Positions 10,344 to 20,900 of a DNA stretch of 32,346 bases are shown here, in pieces; position 1 is the first letter of the stretch; each line of letters opens with the position of its first letter. Source of the stretch: Geosiphon pyriformis (taxonomy: Eukaryota > Glomeromycota > Glomeromycetes > Archaeosporales > Geosiphonaceae). A model generated the notes under the pieces. The model saw only the letters and a program-made list of their open reading frames with translations, was not told the DNA's origin and made no database searches. Both the position numbers and the translations under genes were made by a program. The stretch is taken from assembly GCA_016748015.1 (NCBI GenBank), contig JAAOMT010000142.1, positions 12,469 through 44,814 of the forward strand. The letters run 5' to 3'.

Positions 10344-11000
10344 ATGAACAATTATTTCCTAGATCAAAACATTCAAAACGCTTTCTACACTCTCTATGAG
10401 TACTGGATCAAAAATTATCCAAATGCTACTCTGACCATTGGAAAACAAACCACCATAACTGATAACAGTGGAACACATACTGTTATTAGACCAAAGAAAA
10501 CCACTACCAGAAGAGAAAGAATTGGTAGCAAAATGGATAAGTATTTGCTGGAAAGCATAACAGCAGCAATACTTACACCTTCTATGACAATTGGAAAAAT
10601 GATTAAAGAAATCTTGCTCATAGACAAAAACTTGTCATATGGAAGGCAACTAGAACTCTATGGTTGTCTTGGTGAAATCATAAAAGAAATGAAGCTCATA
10701 AAGAAAACAACTTCAGAGATACAAGTGGAAATTTTGGGCATTATACGTTTAGATGTCCCAAGAGTTTTGACCATTGCAAGAAGAGCCAAAACTCTTATAC
10801 AAAGATTTGGTCTCTTGGATACAAAGCTTATTTCGCCTCAAGTACTATATATTCTATCCACAAAAGACTTCAATAAACTAGTTAGTTTTGAGTTAGACAA
10901 AACCCTTCAATTAGAATATCCTATAAATAGCTTGATTTCACCAGAACTCAATCTCTTTGAAGAAGATGATGTTATGGTTGAAACCCATAATTTTTATTAG
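10344..11000 (+). CDS. TE1 extra 3' ORF, 218 codons, unknown function
   Basis: An uninterrupted ATG-to-TAG frame in the position where env or accessory genes sit in some LTR elements, 92 bp after the integrase stop. The protein is basic in its first half (PKKTTTRRERIGSK near residues 50-65), helical and Leu/Ile/Lys-rich in the middle (residues about 75-150), and acidic near the end (FEEDD). No signal peptide, obvious membrane segment or zinc motif is visible, so a classical envelope role is not supported. Its last ten codons read through the start of the 3' LTR, and the polypurine tract lies inside the coding sequence. It is the only TE1 ORF without a premature stop. I do not recognise the family. 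Confidence 0.65.
   Translation: MNNYFLDQNIQNAFYTLYEYWIKNYPNATLTIGKQTTITDNSGTHTVIRPKKTTTRRERIGSKMDKYLLESITAAILTPSMTIGKMIKEILLIDKNLSYGRQLELYGCLGEIIKEMKLIKKTTSEIQVEILGIIRLDVPRVLTIARRAKTLIQRFGLLDTKLISPQVLYILSTKDFNKLVSFELDKTLQLEYPINSLISPELNLFEEDDVMVETHNFY
10959..10969 (+). other. TE1 polypurine tract
   Basis: GAAGAAGATGA lies immediately before the 3' LTR start at 10970. This is where plus-strand DNA synthesis would be primed. It is also coding sequence for the extra 3' ORF. Confidence 0.65.
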
Positions 11001-11708
11001 TTATCACATGTATTAGTCACTAATGTCATATAATTAGCCACTCTATTTTTAGATAGTAATCATTGACCTGATTAATGACCTGACCATTGACCTGATTATT
11101 GACCTGATCATTGACCTGATCAATGACCTAATTGTTGACCTAATCATTGACCTGATTATTGACCTAGCTGTTGACTTGGTCATTGACCACTTTCAATAGC
11201 TATATAAGCAATGAGTCTCTTAGCTGTAAAAAATCATCTTTTAGACAAAAATCAAATAAATAAAAATAACAACTTTTATCTCAATCACTCTCTTATTGCT
11301 AATTTCCCTTTCCCTACTTTTAAGTATCTGAACATTTTAGGATAAAAGATTACTTGTTGGCTTTTTTCTGACGTATATAATTGTAGCATTTGAAGATTAT
11401 TTGAATAAACATGACTGAAGAGCACAAGTTGATACCTAATATTGAATTTTAAGAGCACCGACATGAGGCATAGAATTATATCAGCAGTTATCAATTTTTA
11501 ACAGTACGGACTATTCCTCTACCTTCAGATTCCCTTGTTATCTTTTGAAAAGAATAGCGACTGAAATATTTTATAAGACTGATCTTGCACATTGAATCCA
11601 TACTCATTCAATTTGCTCATTGAAGTTGAATCCTCTTTGATTATTTCCATCACCCTACAATTCTGTTCTCTTTTGCTATCTGTTAGCTTGTTACTCCAAC
11701 TCGTAACA
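10970..11708 (+). repeat. TE1 3' LTR
   Basis: Gap-free match to the 5' LTR (3890-4628). It starts TGTTATGGTTGAAACCC and ends CGTAACA. It includes the 12-bp array (11061-11190) and TATA box (11201-11208). A hand comparison gives about 73 differences, two of them transversions. Confidence 0.95.
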
Positions 11709-12949
11709 ATATAAAGTTGCCCAAAGAATTTTTTATAAATTCCTAATTATTAAAAGATATGAATTTATTATTTTTTAATTTACTTCAAGATATTAAAATA
11801 TCTTTAAGTAAATCCACAAAATCAACTCAAAAGTTTAATATTGCAATTACAGAACATGGTTTGAGTGGAGGTCAGTTTTCTAAATATTTTTCTATTTTAA
11901 AGTTTTAAAGTCAAGTATTTTTTTTAACATTAAAAATTTTTTTAACTATATATATATATTAGTATATGCTTGTATTGCTGTATTTAAATAGATATTGAAA
12001 AGAGATAAAACTTGGCCAGATACTAATATAAATACAATAAGATATTATTTATATTTATGAAGCTTTAAGAATTGAAAATAAGTATTTTAGTAATGTTATC
12101 AATATAAAAATTATTCATCATTGTTTTACTTATGGAAATAATTATGTGCTATACTTTCCTTTGTATTCAAATGAGTGGAACCATTTTGGTACTAGATTGA
12201 ATTATTGAATAATTGTAATTGTTCTGTTGACAATGTGTATTGGGACTGTAATTCTATTTTGCCTTCAATTGATCAAAAAAATTTATGGTCCTATTTGTCG
12301 TATTCTTTAGAAAATATGATTAGTATTAATTTATATTAAATTTAAGAATTTTTCAGTAAAAAAACATTGAAAAATTGTTTTTCTTATTTTTTAAAAGTGT
12401 AATGCAGATTAATTAATAAATAAAGTTCCAAACAAATTATTTTATAATGAGCCTTATTTTGGGGTTAAAATAGACAATTGTAAATCAATTAATAAGGTAG
12501 GAAGTTTTGAAGAAATTATAAGAATGATTAACAACAGCAAATATTTTTTGATTATTAAATTAATTAATATATCAATAATTAATATTTTTAAATAAGACTT
12601 TATATATATTGATTTAAATTATATATTTATAATTTCTTTATTAATAATTACATTTCAAATTAATATTAAAGAGAATCTATTTAAGATTTATTAAAGAAAC
12701 TATTTTTCATAAAAATTCTTAAAAGAAATTGTTACTTTTTAAAGCAATATTTTCTAAATATTCAAACTTTAATTTTTTTATCTTATTCCTTCAACTTTGA
12801 ATTTTATATTATTACTGCTGCTAAAAGACATCATGAAAGTTCTCAAAGTTTAATTATAATTAAGTAAATAATTAAAAGTTAAAAAATAAAAGTTTCAACT
12901 ATAACAATATTATTTTTAACAAATTTTTTTTTTATTTTGAAATTAATGA
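11709..12949. other. AT-rich DNA between TE1 and the LINE
   Basis: It begins with the right ATAT target duplication of TE1. No convincing coding stretch. Positions 12892-12914 match the TE1 5' flank/LTR junction (3882-3904) on the opposite strand with one mismatch. The LINE's 3' untranslated region and A-rich end may lie at about 12905-12950 (minus strand), but the exact end cannot be set. Confidence 0.6.
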
Positions 12950-14744
12950 GTAAAATCCAACTGCTATTTAGTACATAGAATCAAACTAAGTAAAACAAAT
13001 TAAACACAGCTTATACACTTACTATATGTGACTAGCCACTCAAGTCAGACAAAACAACACTAAACATCTATGCCAACAAAAGCATTACTACCTAAATCTG
13101 AAAAAAAATGACATATTCTGCATTTACTAATACTATTAGTAAAAAATTTCACAATACTAAGCATACAAACCATTCTATTCAACAACAAGATATCACACAA
13201 TAAGACAAGTCCAAAACCAAATTATTATTGCTAACCAAACCAGTTTTTTCCATATTTACTCTATGCTTAAATCTAACAAGCCATATTTTAGTGTAGTGTA
13301 AGTCCACTACAAACTTAATGTATTCAACAATAATCAAAGCAGCCTTTTTTATTTCTTTAAAAACTAAAACAGTTTCAGTGAGCTAATTTTTCAACACAAA
13401 ATCTTTGCAAATTACAGCATAAAGATCCATATCTAAAGAACATATTGAAAGTGATTGCAAAACAGCCCAATTTATTTCTTTAATCATAATATTTAAAACC
13501 ATATCATAACCAAGACCAGCCTTTCAATAAGCATAGCAAATTGACTGATACAGATCATAAACAAAATAATAAACATTATCAGATACAGCAGTACTCTTAG
13601 CAACCAAAAACCATTTTCAAATCCCAACTGGCAAAGAAAAAGAAGTAAAAGTGGTCTTACTAGCCAATTTATCAGCCCTAATATTGTTCAGAATCTCTGA
13701 ATGTCTCTTAACTTTCATTTATTTAACTAAAATGCTTCTATCTCTAATAAAATTAGCTATATGCAATCTTTCAATCCAATATTGACTGCAGAAATCTGGC
13801 ACAGCAAATAAAACTTCAGATATATAAGCATTAATTACAGATTAACTGTCCAAATAAAAAACTACAGCACAAGAAAATAGAATATACTTCAAAGTCAAAG
13901 CAATAGCTTGCAACTTAGCCAAAGTAAAAAACAAAAGCCCAAATACTTTGAATTCAATACTCATATCCACAACTAAAAAGTAAGCAGCTGCCTTACTCAC
14001 TACCTTAGCAAAACTAGCATCCTTTAAGAATTCATCTGTGTAAATCTCAATACAATTTGACCAAATCTTTAATAAACTATTATACACATTAAAAAATTTT
14101 TCAGAATTCAAAACATTTAATACAGGCAATCTAAAATTACCATCAGACTCATTTTCTAAAAAAACATTATTTCTTATAAATTCAAAAGCCAATACAAATC
14201 AGTAAAGCACAAAGCCTCTTAGATCTAATCTTTTTTACTGTTAAAATGTTTTTCAGTTTATCACATTCCCTTTTTTGTTCAGAAATTTGTCACCAAATGG
14301 CACACTAAACCATTTTAAAAAAAAACAAAATTGTAAAACAAGAGCTGTCTTAAAATATTAGATATTAAAAATCTATCAAAGCTATGAAAAGCACTAGGCA
14401 AATTGTTTAAAACAACTCATTATCTAAAAATATTTTCACCACATTGGCCAAAAAATTATTTGTTGAACTAATACACAATTTAATAGAAAACTGCAAAGAA
14501 TTCAAAGGAGATTACTTCAGAATCTGTAAATTCAAAAATCTGTATTCAAATAACTGTTCAAAAATGCTTCAGATATTTGAAAAGAAGATCAATAAAGCTA
14601 ACTTCCCTTCAAATTAGACTTGCTCAAAAGATTTCAAACCATACAAAAATAAATGGTACAATATCTCACTAGGAAAGTTACATGGTAAACTAGCTTTAGT
14701 CTTTTTCAACACCATATTAGAAAAGAATCTAACATTTATTATTA
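12950..14744 (-). pseudogene. LINE piece 3: RT thumb to RNase H and C-terminus
   Basis: The minus strand codes for the C-terminal half of a non-LTR retrotransposon ORF2, with several stops and at least one internal deletion. It starts with VRFFSNMVLKK at the TE2 border, then jumps to LPCNFPSEILYH (about 60 codons expected between are missing). The RNase H region is at 14192-13600: IEIYTDEFLKDASF (TDGS in relatives), KLQAIAL (the acidic residue replaced by Lys), YLDS, then KRHSEILNNIRADKLAS. The recognisable C-terminal region continues to about 12950. Several stops are TGA or TAA at expected Trp or Arg positions. This piece joins piece 2 (24381-25990): the last intact residues there are SSLA and the next expected are those at 14744. 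Confidence 0.85.
14740..14744. repeat. TE2 target-site duplication, left copy
   Basis: TATTA directly abuts the TE2 LTR start TG at 14745. The partner is 25986-25990, TTATA as written, which is TATAA once the inverted segment is turned back. Four of five bases agree. Confidence 0.55.
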
Positions 14745-15736
14745 TGAATAAACTTGGTAGGATAGGAAGATAATAATATTTGGTGTTCTCAATTATTGGT
14801 AAGGCATATTTTGCATAATTCTGGTGGCTTAATCTTGATTATCAGTCTTTGAAGATCTTATTTTACTGGTTGTAAATTTACACATTGAGTTCTTTGGTTA
14901 TAAGACACAGAGTTTTGGTTCTTATTAATTGCAATTTTTTATAAAAATAAGCATAGTTATTAGGGTCCAGCATTGTTTTTTCGCCCTTCTGATAAGCTAT
15001 TAAGATAACATTAATATCCAAAAACCTAGAAGGAGCTTTTTTTTTTACCAGGTTATTACAAAGTTTATTTCCAGACAGTTAATTTTACTATGTTGCCATT
15101 TCACAAAGAATAAAGAAAAGAAATAAAAAAAATAAAAATAAAAATAAAAATAAAAAAAAAAATAAAAAAAAAAAGAATTATTATTGTAAATCACTATAAT
15201 TAAGAGTCATTGGTCCAAATTGTTAATAGTTTAAGGCAATTATACTAAGAGCATCTGTCCTGAAACAAAGATATGAAACAATGATTAATTCACATAAAAT
15301 TCACAAAGTTCGAGAGCATAAATTCATAATTCTAATTTCTCAATAATTGATTTATTTTAGAAGATGAAGATGAAATAGAATAAATAATAGAAAGAGTAAG
15401 GATATTTGATTCTTGTCTAGTGGTTCATATCTATCTGTTTTTTTACTTTTCTCAACTACTCATTTTTATATATATTTTTGGTTTTACAGGATTGCTTTTT
15501 GATTGTTCTGTTATTGTTAACTATTGCTTTGCTATTTCTGTAATTACTTCATTCTTTTACATTAGTACTAGTTATCCTATGTTATAACACTTTATCTAGT
15601 ATTATTACATATTATTCTGTATTATCCCATATTATAATGCATTATTCTGTGTTATCTTACATTATTGTATATTATTCTGTATTATGTCACATTTTGGTCA
15701 TAACTTTGGATTGGTTTTTCTATTCAGATAATATTA
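14745..15736 (-). repeat. TE2 3' LTR (complete, 992 bp)
   Basis: 14745-15342 matches 23763-24380 directly. 15343-15736 matches 25991-26372 in reverse complement, showing that the two right-hand blocks were once one LTR. The outer end is TGAATAAACTTGG. The inner end, AATATTA, corresponds to AATACCA in the other copy and abuts a perfect polypurine tract. An A-rich run with AAATAAAA repeats (15106-15178) is shared with the other LTR (about 24143-24216). Confidence 0.85.
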
Positions 15737-15749
15737 TCTCTCTCTTTTT
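15737..15749 (-). other. TE2 polypurine tract
   Basis: AAAAAGAGAGAGA on the minus strand, directly against the 3' LTR. It fixes the LTR boundary at 15736/15737 independently of the LTR comparison. Confidence 0.8.
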
Positions 15750-16005
15750 AGAATTGAGCTCCTGCAAAATTATATATATTTGTTATCATGACTTTATTTA
15801 TGTAGTATTTGATAATTGTGTTGAGTATTGTTCTTCATAGGTCTTTAAACTGTTAATTGGTTATTTGTATTATATTGTTAACTATTATAGTCTTTATAGA
15901 TCTATATAATAGTACATTTAGACAATATTAGAAAGCAGCATATAGTCAATATGCTGTTTTGTAATATAGGGTCAGATTGCTTTTTCCTATGAATTTCTTT
16001 ACTTG
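15750..16005 (-). other. TE2 untranslated region between the extra ORF and the polypurine tract
   Basis: AT-rich, with no recognised motif. It separates the stop of the extra ORF at 16006 from the polypurine tract. Confidence 0.5.
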
Positions 16006-16578
16006 TTATATTGCTTTTTTGTTAAAAGTTTTCTGGCTGAAGTCTTCATATGATGTCTTCAAATTTAATTGTTCACCAATTTTGTAGAACCAATATGCTG
16101 ATGGAAGTTTCTCTTTCCATTCCTGGGCATTGTCTAATGTCCACTTCTCTGTTTTAGGGAGTTTGGTCCTATGAGCTAAAGCTTTTTTGATTTTTTCAAG
16201 CTCAGAGACCACATATCTTTTATAAACTTCTTTTATTTCTGGTTCCATCCAAGAAAAAGCTTTTTGCCAATTTTTTCTCTCAGGCATTGGGTAAAAGTAG
16301 GACTATTTAGTTTTAGTTGAACTTTTGTTCTCTTTTTTTCTACTCCTATCTTTATATCGTATCTTTTTTCTATTAATTGTTACTTCTATTTGAGCAGAAG
16401 ATTGTTGAATTACATTAAATAATTGTTTTGAGAGTTGTAGAATTTGATCTAACAAGTTCATATTGAAAGTTCTATTGTTTTTTGCTGTTTTTTGAATGCT
16501 ATATATATTTGAATTCTCTAATTTAATTTGCTGCATATTGTCTATAATATGATAACAATAATTGGTTCCAGATCTCAT
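16006..16578 (-). pseudogene. TE2 extra 3' ORF downstream of integrase, unknown function
   Basis: One minus-strand frame from the ATG at 16578 to 16006, interrupted by a single TAG at 16303-16305 (possible CAG to TAG), about 190 codons. The first half has a Gln/Leu-rich, probably helical segment (LLDQILQLSKQLFNVIQQ) and a strongly basic Lys/Arg/Ser tail. The second half (from the ATG at 16287) is compositionally balanced, with WMEPEIKEVYKRYVVSELEK and AYWFYKIGEQL. No signal peptide or membrane segment. Position and size recall the extra ORF of TE1, but I see no sequence similarity between the two. It could be a fused C-terminal extension of pol or a separate accessory protein. Function unknown. 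Confidence 0.55.
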
Positions 16579-16689
16579 GATATATCTTTTGATTTGATTA
16601 ATAAAATTTGTGTTACTAGTTGAGGTACTGATGATGATAATTTTTGTTTTACATAATAAATTTTTAACCAATTTCTATGCACTATTTTT

Positions 16690-17861
16690 TTTAGAATTCT
16701 GTCTTCCAATTGTAATTTGTAAACTCCATTATCTAAAACTTCGTGTATATGGAATGGACCATCTCACTTTGGGTCAAACTTTCCACTTCATTGTTTCTCA
16801 GCTTTTGTACAATGTAACAGTACTTGGTCTCCAATCTTGAATTCCATTGGTTGTTCAGATAGTTTTTTATTATGTCTTTTTTTATTGTTGTTCCTAAGCA
16901 TTACTAATGTTATCAGTTGCTGTTCTATGATTATTTTCTAATATTTCTATAAGCTGGTATGTTTTATGGTATAAGGTTACTTCAAAATTCTCTTTGGTGA
17001 TAGCTTCTATCAAGTACAACTGTATTTTTTTTTAATAGGTAGAGTGGTTTTTTTTCTATAGACTAATTTAAATAGTGTGAACTAAGTCATATTTTGTTTT
17101 AGTGTTTAGTATACAAAAAGTACAGAAGATATAAATAAGTCCCATTTTTGTTCATTTTCATAACTTATTTTTGCTAATGCTTCATATAGTGTTCAGTTAA
17201 ATCATTCTACCAATCTATTTATTTGTGAGTAATATGGTGATGATAAAAGCTGTTTTATTCCAAACCATTGATTTAATTTAGTTAACATATTATTTACAAA
17301 ATGTGTTTCTTGATCAGATAGCAGTTTTTTCAGACATCCATGTCTGCAAATTAGCTCTTGGTGTATGAACTCAGTTATTGTTTTCGCATTTGCTACTTAG
17401 ATAGCTTTGGCTTTTGGCCATTTTGTTAAATAGTCTATGGTTACAGCAATATAACAATTTTTTTTGAATGTTATGAAAAGAGAACCAACCAAATCAATTC
17501 CAATTCTATCAAATAGATTTCTAACTGGAATGAGTTGAAGAGGTTCCATTGTTCTGACTTCTTCTCTTTGCTGACATAAGTTACAATTAAACACATATTC
17601 AAAAATGTCTTTGTACATTATTGGCCAATAGTATAAATTTAGGATTCTTTTAAGGGTAGCATCTTTGTTAAAGTGTTCTGCAGTTAGATCAAAATGTATA
17701 CTGTGTAATATAGTTTCTTTTTTTTTGTTTTTGATAACTTGTTGTGAGTGAAGTGGTTTTGGCATTCTCATTAATATAGTTGATTGTCTTAAATAAAATA
17801 ATTTCAGGCTTGTTTTCATATAGTACTTTATTCCTGTTGAAATAGTATTTCCTTGAAACAT
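16690..17861 (-). pseudogene. pol: TE2 integrase
   Basis: The best-kept part is 17861-17397. It carries an N-terminal zinc-binding region (HFDLTAEHFNKDATL ... CNLCQQ) and the first catalytic Asp (GIDLVGSL). Past a stop at about 17397 the frame continues with LLSDQETHF and Glu in INRLVE, again exactly 35 residues between Asp and Glu. Near 16850-16690 a GPY/F-type C-terminal segment reads DGPFHIHEVLDNGVYKL. Two TGA codons there replace expected Trp (KQ-TGA-SGKFDPK-TGA-DGPF). No chromodomain. It would insert element cDNA; it is inactive because of the stops. Confidence 0.85.
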
Positions 17862-17949
17862 AGTGTTGATAGATACTGATATAGTTGGTAATAATTAGTT
17901 GTGTCCATGGGTCTGAGATTAGGTTTGTGGCATTCTCAACAAACTGTTA

Positions 17950-19160
17950 GCATTGATGTTTTTGGATCTTTTCTTGTAATAAACTTTGAGTAGAAATTGT
18001 TGCAAATAAGTACTCTATTTTGCATATTTTCTCTTTAGTTATAGATTATTGAGTAATCAAACAAGTCCTTTATGATCAGTATATAAGTCAAAGTGCAAGC
18101 TAAAATAATGTTTCCATGTCTGTACAGTCTAATAAATGACAAAACATTTCAGATCTGTTGTGCTGTAATTTTTTTCTGCTGAACTAGTGCTATGACTGGT
18201 ATAAGCAATTGGATGTTTTCTATTGTCTGGTTTTATTTGTGATAAAACTGCTTCTAGAGTATTTTTCAAGATGTCTGTAGTAATAATGAACTATTTAGTG
18301 AAATCTGGATAAATCAGGATTGGGGATGTGATCAATTGCTGCTTGAGATAGTTGAATGCTTTTTGTTGATCTTTTTTTTATAAGTATAGCACATATTTGA
18401 ACAACAAGTGGTAAAAAAGTTTTGTGATAAGTAAAAATCCTTTGACAAATTGGCAGTAATATTTTGCTAATTCTAAAAATCTTCATAACTCTTAAAGGTT
18501 GATTGGGGCTGAAAAATCTTTAACTTTTTGGACCTTGTTCAGGTCAGGTTTGACTTCATTTTTGTCAATCATGTGTTCTAAAAATTTCAACTCGGTTTTC
18601 CCAAAGAAACATTTTTTAAGATTAAGTTTTAATTCAGCATTTTAAAAGTATTTAAAGACTTGTTGAAGGTACAGCAGATAATTATCAAATGTTTCAAAGA
18701 ACATGTTTGTGTTGTCTAAATAAACTATGACTGATTTTCAAAAAATTTTTTTGTACATAACATTCATAAGGCATTGGAATGTAACAGAAGCATTGCAAAG
18801 TCTAAAGGGCATTATATTGAATTCAATATTTCTGTCTCAAGTGGTAAATGATGTTTTTTCTTTATTTTTAAGATCTATTTTGATCTGCCAATATTTACTG
18901 GCTAGATTTAATGACAAGAACCTTTTTTTTTTCTAGATTGTCCAGGATTTTTTGTATGAGGGAGTAGTGTAATTATCTCTTTGGGTAACACTATTTAATT
19001 TTTGGTAATTCACACAAAATTGTATTTTTCTGTTTTTTTTGGTGATCAGAACTACTGAGAAGAATCAAAAGCTTAACAATTTTTTGATTAAGTCATTGTT
19101 GAGCATTCATTGGACTTCTTGTTTGATAAGATTGTTACCAGATAAGAGTACTTGATAAGT
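17950..19160 (-). pseudogene. pol: TE2 reverse transcriptase and RNase H
   Basis: Decayed minus-strand coding. Fingers near 19050-18960 (VVLITKKNRKIQFCVNYQKLNS); the catalytic box VYLDN around 18711-18725 with Asn instead of the second Asp (AAC, 18711-18713), the same substitution as in TE1; then KKCFFGKTELKFLEHMIDK and the connection segment. RNase H near 18330-17950 has ILIYPDFTK, a Thr-Asp motif, AVLSQ, and YTDHKGLV later. The frame is interrupted by many stops, several TGA or TAA. Frameshifts cannot be excluded in the most decayed middle (18500-18900). Confidence 0.8.
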
Positions 19161-19732
19161 CTGCTGTTTAATAAGTCATGCATCTTCCATATCAATTTGA
19201 TGCTTTACAATGTCAGTGTATTCAAACTTATTTTCACTGGTAAAAACATTAGTGTATTGATTTAAAAGAATCTTAAGTTGAATTTGCTAGAGAGTATTCA
19301 GGTTTTCCAAATGTAGTTTGTCAATTTTTTCTGGCATAAACAGGTAATTTATTTTGGCAAGTTCTATACTTGTGAGATAATATCACAAAATAAAAATAGC
19401 TGTGTAAAATCTGGAATGAGCTGGAGTTTTTTGGAATATTAGATGTTTGGTGAAATAGAATTAACGAGAGTCTCTTTGAGGATTTCAATTACATTTTCTG
19501 TAAGGTTGTGAATGAGGATTTTGAAGTGTTTATGGATTTTGGCTGGTAGATATAAGTTAGCAATATTTGCTAAAGAACAGATTTTAGGATTGGCTTCAAA
19601 TAACAAGACTTAATCTTGGATCTTTTAATTTATCTTGAGAATATATTGTCAGTAAAAGGAGATAGAAATAACTGTATTGGTGTAAATAAGTTCTACCTAA
19701 TTACTATCTTCCTCTATAAAATTGATTAGTAC

Positions 19733-20122
19733 ATTTTCTTTTTTACTTGATCCAAATCTGTTGATTCCTTGGACAGTGAGGCCTAATTCTTCTTGGGTTG
19801 TTATCAGGATTAATTGGGGTATTTTGACTAAAAATAGGAAAATAGCTTGGAAAATCTTTTTTTGTAATTTTATTTTGTAAGATCTGTTCGAATTGTTCTG
19901 TAGCATTACAATGATGTTTTCCATATAACTGGCATTAATAATTTCTTTTTTTATGTTAATTTTTTTTTTGGCTAAATTAGATCAAAAAACAACTTGTACT
20001 ATTGTACTAACAGGAATTTTTAATGCTATTTTAAGATCTATTGTTACTAGGGAATATGGGGCTATAACTATGGTTGATTGTCCAGGGTATTATAGATCAA
20101 AACCAGCATTGGTGTTATGCAC
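19733..20122 (-). pseudogene. TE2 dUTPase-like domain
   Basis: One minus-strand frame of about 130 codons, with a TAA and a TGA, shows the trimeric dUTPase motifs in order. Motif 1 TNAGFDL (A-G-x-D-L). Motif 2 SNLAKK, with a TGA where Arg is expected just before it. Motif 3 EIINASYMEN, where the catalytic Asp position is Asn. Motif 4 KLQKKIFQAIF. Motif 5 VQGINRFGSS, corresponding to RGxxGFGSTG. The enzyme family hydrolyses dUTP to dUMP and keeps uracil out of newly made DNA. Such domains are known in some retroviruses (certain lentiviruses and betaretroviruses). Here it lies between the Cys-rich module and RT, so it would be a pol domain. It is inactive as written. Confidence 0.85.
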
Positions 20123-20158
20123 TTTTTCAGAGCAGATTTTTTTCTTATTGTTACTGTA

Positions 20159-20900
20159 TTATTTTAATTCTAATTCTTTGAATAGATCAAGATACATGAG
20201 ATATTGTTCTGTTTTAGTATTCTCAATTGGATCTTGAAATAACATGTCCTTAGTGATTAATTCCTCTTCTATTTTGGGTTCTGGTAGTTTGGTGATTAGG
20301 TATAGTTTTCTTGGAGGTGAGTTAAATATGATATTGCATTTGTTACAATACTGAAAGTAATAAGAGATCAAACAATGATTGTACAGTTTTGTGTTTAGGT
20401 CAGCTAGTCTTTGTTTTTGCTCTTTTTTAGTCAATGCCAAGTTCTGGTAGTGCTTATGGAAGTATTCTGGGTTATTTTCAATGTTGCCAAAGATGTTAAA
20501 AGTCATAACATATTCAGATTCTGAAAGGAATAAGGGGTTGTTTTTAATTTCCAGTAATTTCCTGGTTGTAGTGCTTTCTGCTTTTACACTTGCCATTCTT
20601 CAAATCTTATGTTTATCATGAGGATACTTATCCAATTATCATAATGCTCATTTCCAAGTGTCATTAATTGGAGTTTTTTTTTGTATCCAATTATTAATCA
20701 AGATAGTGTATTGACATGCTTTATCGCATGTTCCTCCTCTGCCAGGAACATTGTTTTATAGTCTTTCATCTGGCAGAATTTTACCACAGGCAAGGCATGA
20801 TGTATTGTTCTATTTGTTTTGTCATTTTGGTCTACCAAATTTTTTCAACACACAAAGTCTGTAGTAATGTTTGGTGGTAGTTGACAATTCTTTGTCATCT
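20159..20900 (-). pseudogene. TE2 Cys-rich module between protease and dUTPase
   Basis: The minus strand holds a frame with stops from about 20900 to 20597 and an open part 20596-20159. Cys pairs in order: RLCVLKKFGRPK, SCLACGKI, GGTCDKACQYTIL and FQYCNKCNIIF. This suggests one or more zinc-binding folds, although the spacing is not that of a CCHC knuckle. Between the last two clusters lies a charged segment with a TGA at an expected Trp (KI-TGA-RMA). The open part ends in an acidic Glu-rich stretch (LPEPKIEEELITKD) leading to the dUTPase. I know no assigned function. It may be a linker domain of the polyprotein or a nucleic-acid-binding module. Confidence 0.55.

Larger units (their letters stand above)
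3890..11708 (+). mobile_element. TE1: complete but inactivated Ty3/gypsy LTR retrotransposon (7,819 bp)
   Basis: Two LTRs of identical length (739 bp) start TGTTAY and end GTAACA, so the ends form a 6-bp inverted repeat. The element is flanked by the 4-bp duplication ATAT (3886-3889 and 11709-11712). The internal order is gag with a CCHC knuckle, protease, reverse transcriptase, RNase H, integrase, the Ty3/gypsy (Metaviridae) order. No chromodomain is seen. An additional ORF follows integrase. There are several stops in gag and pol, and catalytic residues are missing in protease, RT and RNase H, so this copy cannot be autonomous. LTR divergence of about 10%, nearly all transitions, shows heavy post-insertion mutation. 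Confidence 0.95.

Noticed and set aside
10344-11000. Envelope protein in TE1
   Set aside because: No signal peptide, membrane segment, cleavage site or Cys pattern. Position alone is not enough.
15637-15840. Plus-strand hydrophobic ORF across the TE2 3' LTR border
   Set aside because: It spans the LTR end and polypurine tract on the antisense strand of the element. A shadow of repetitive AT-rich sequence.
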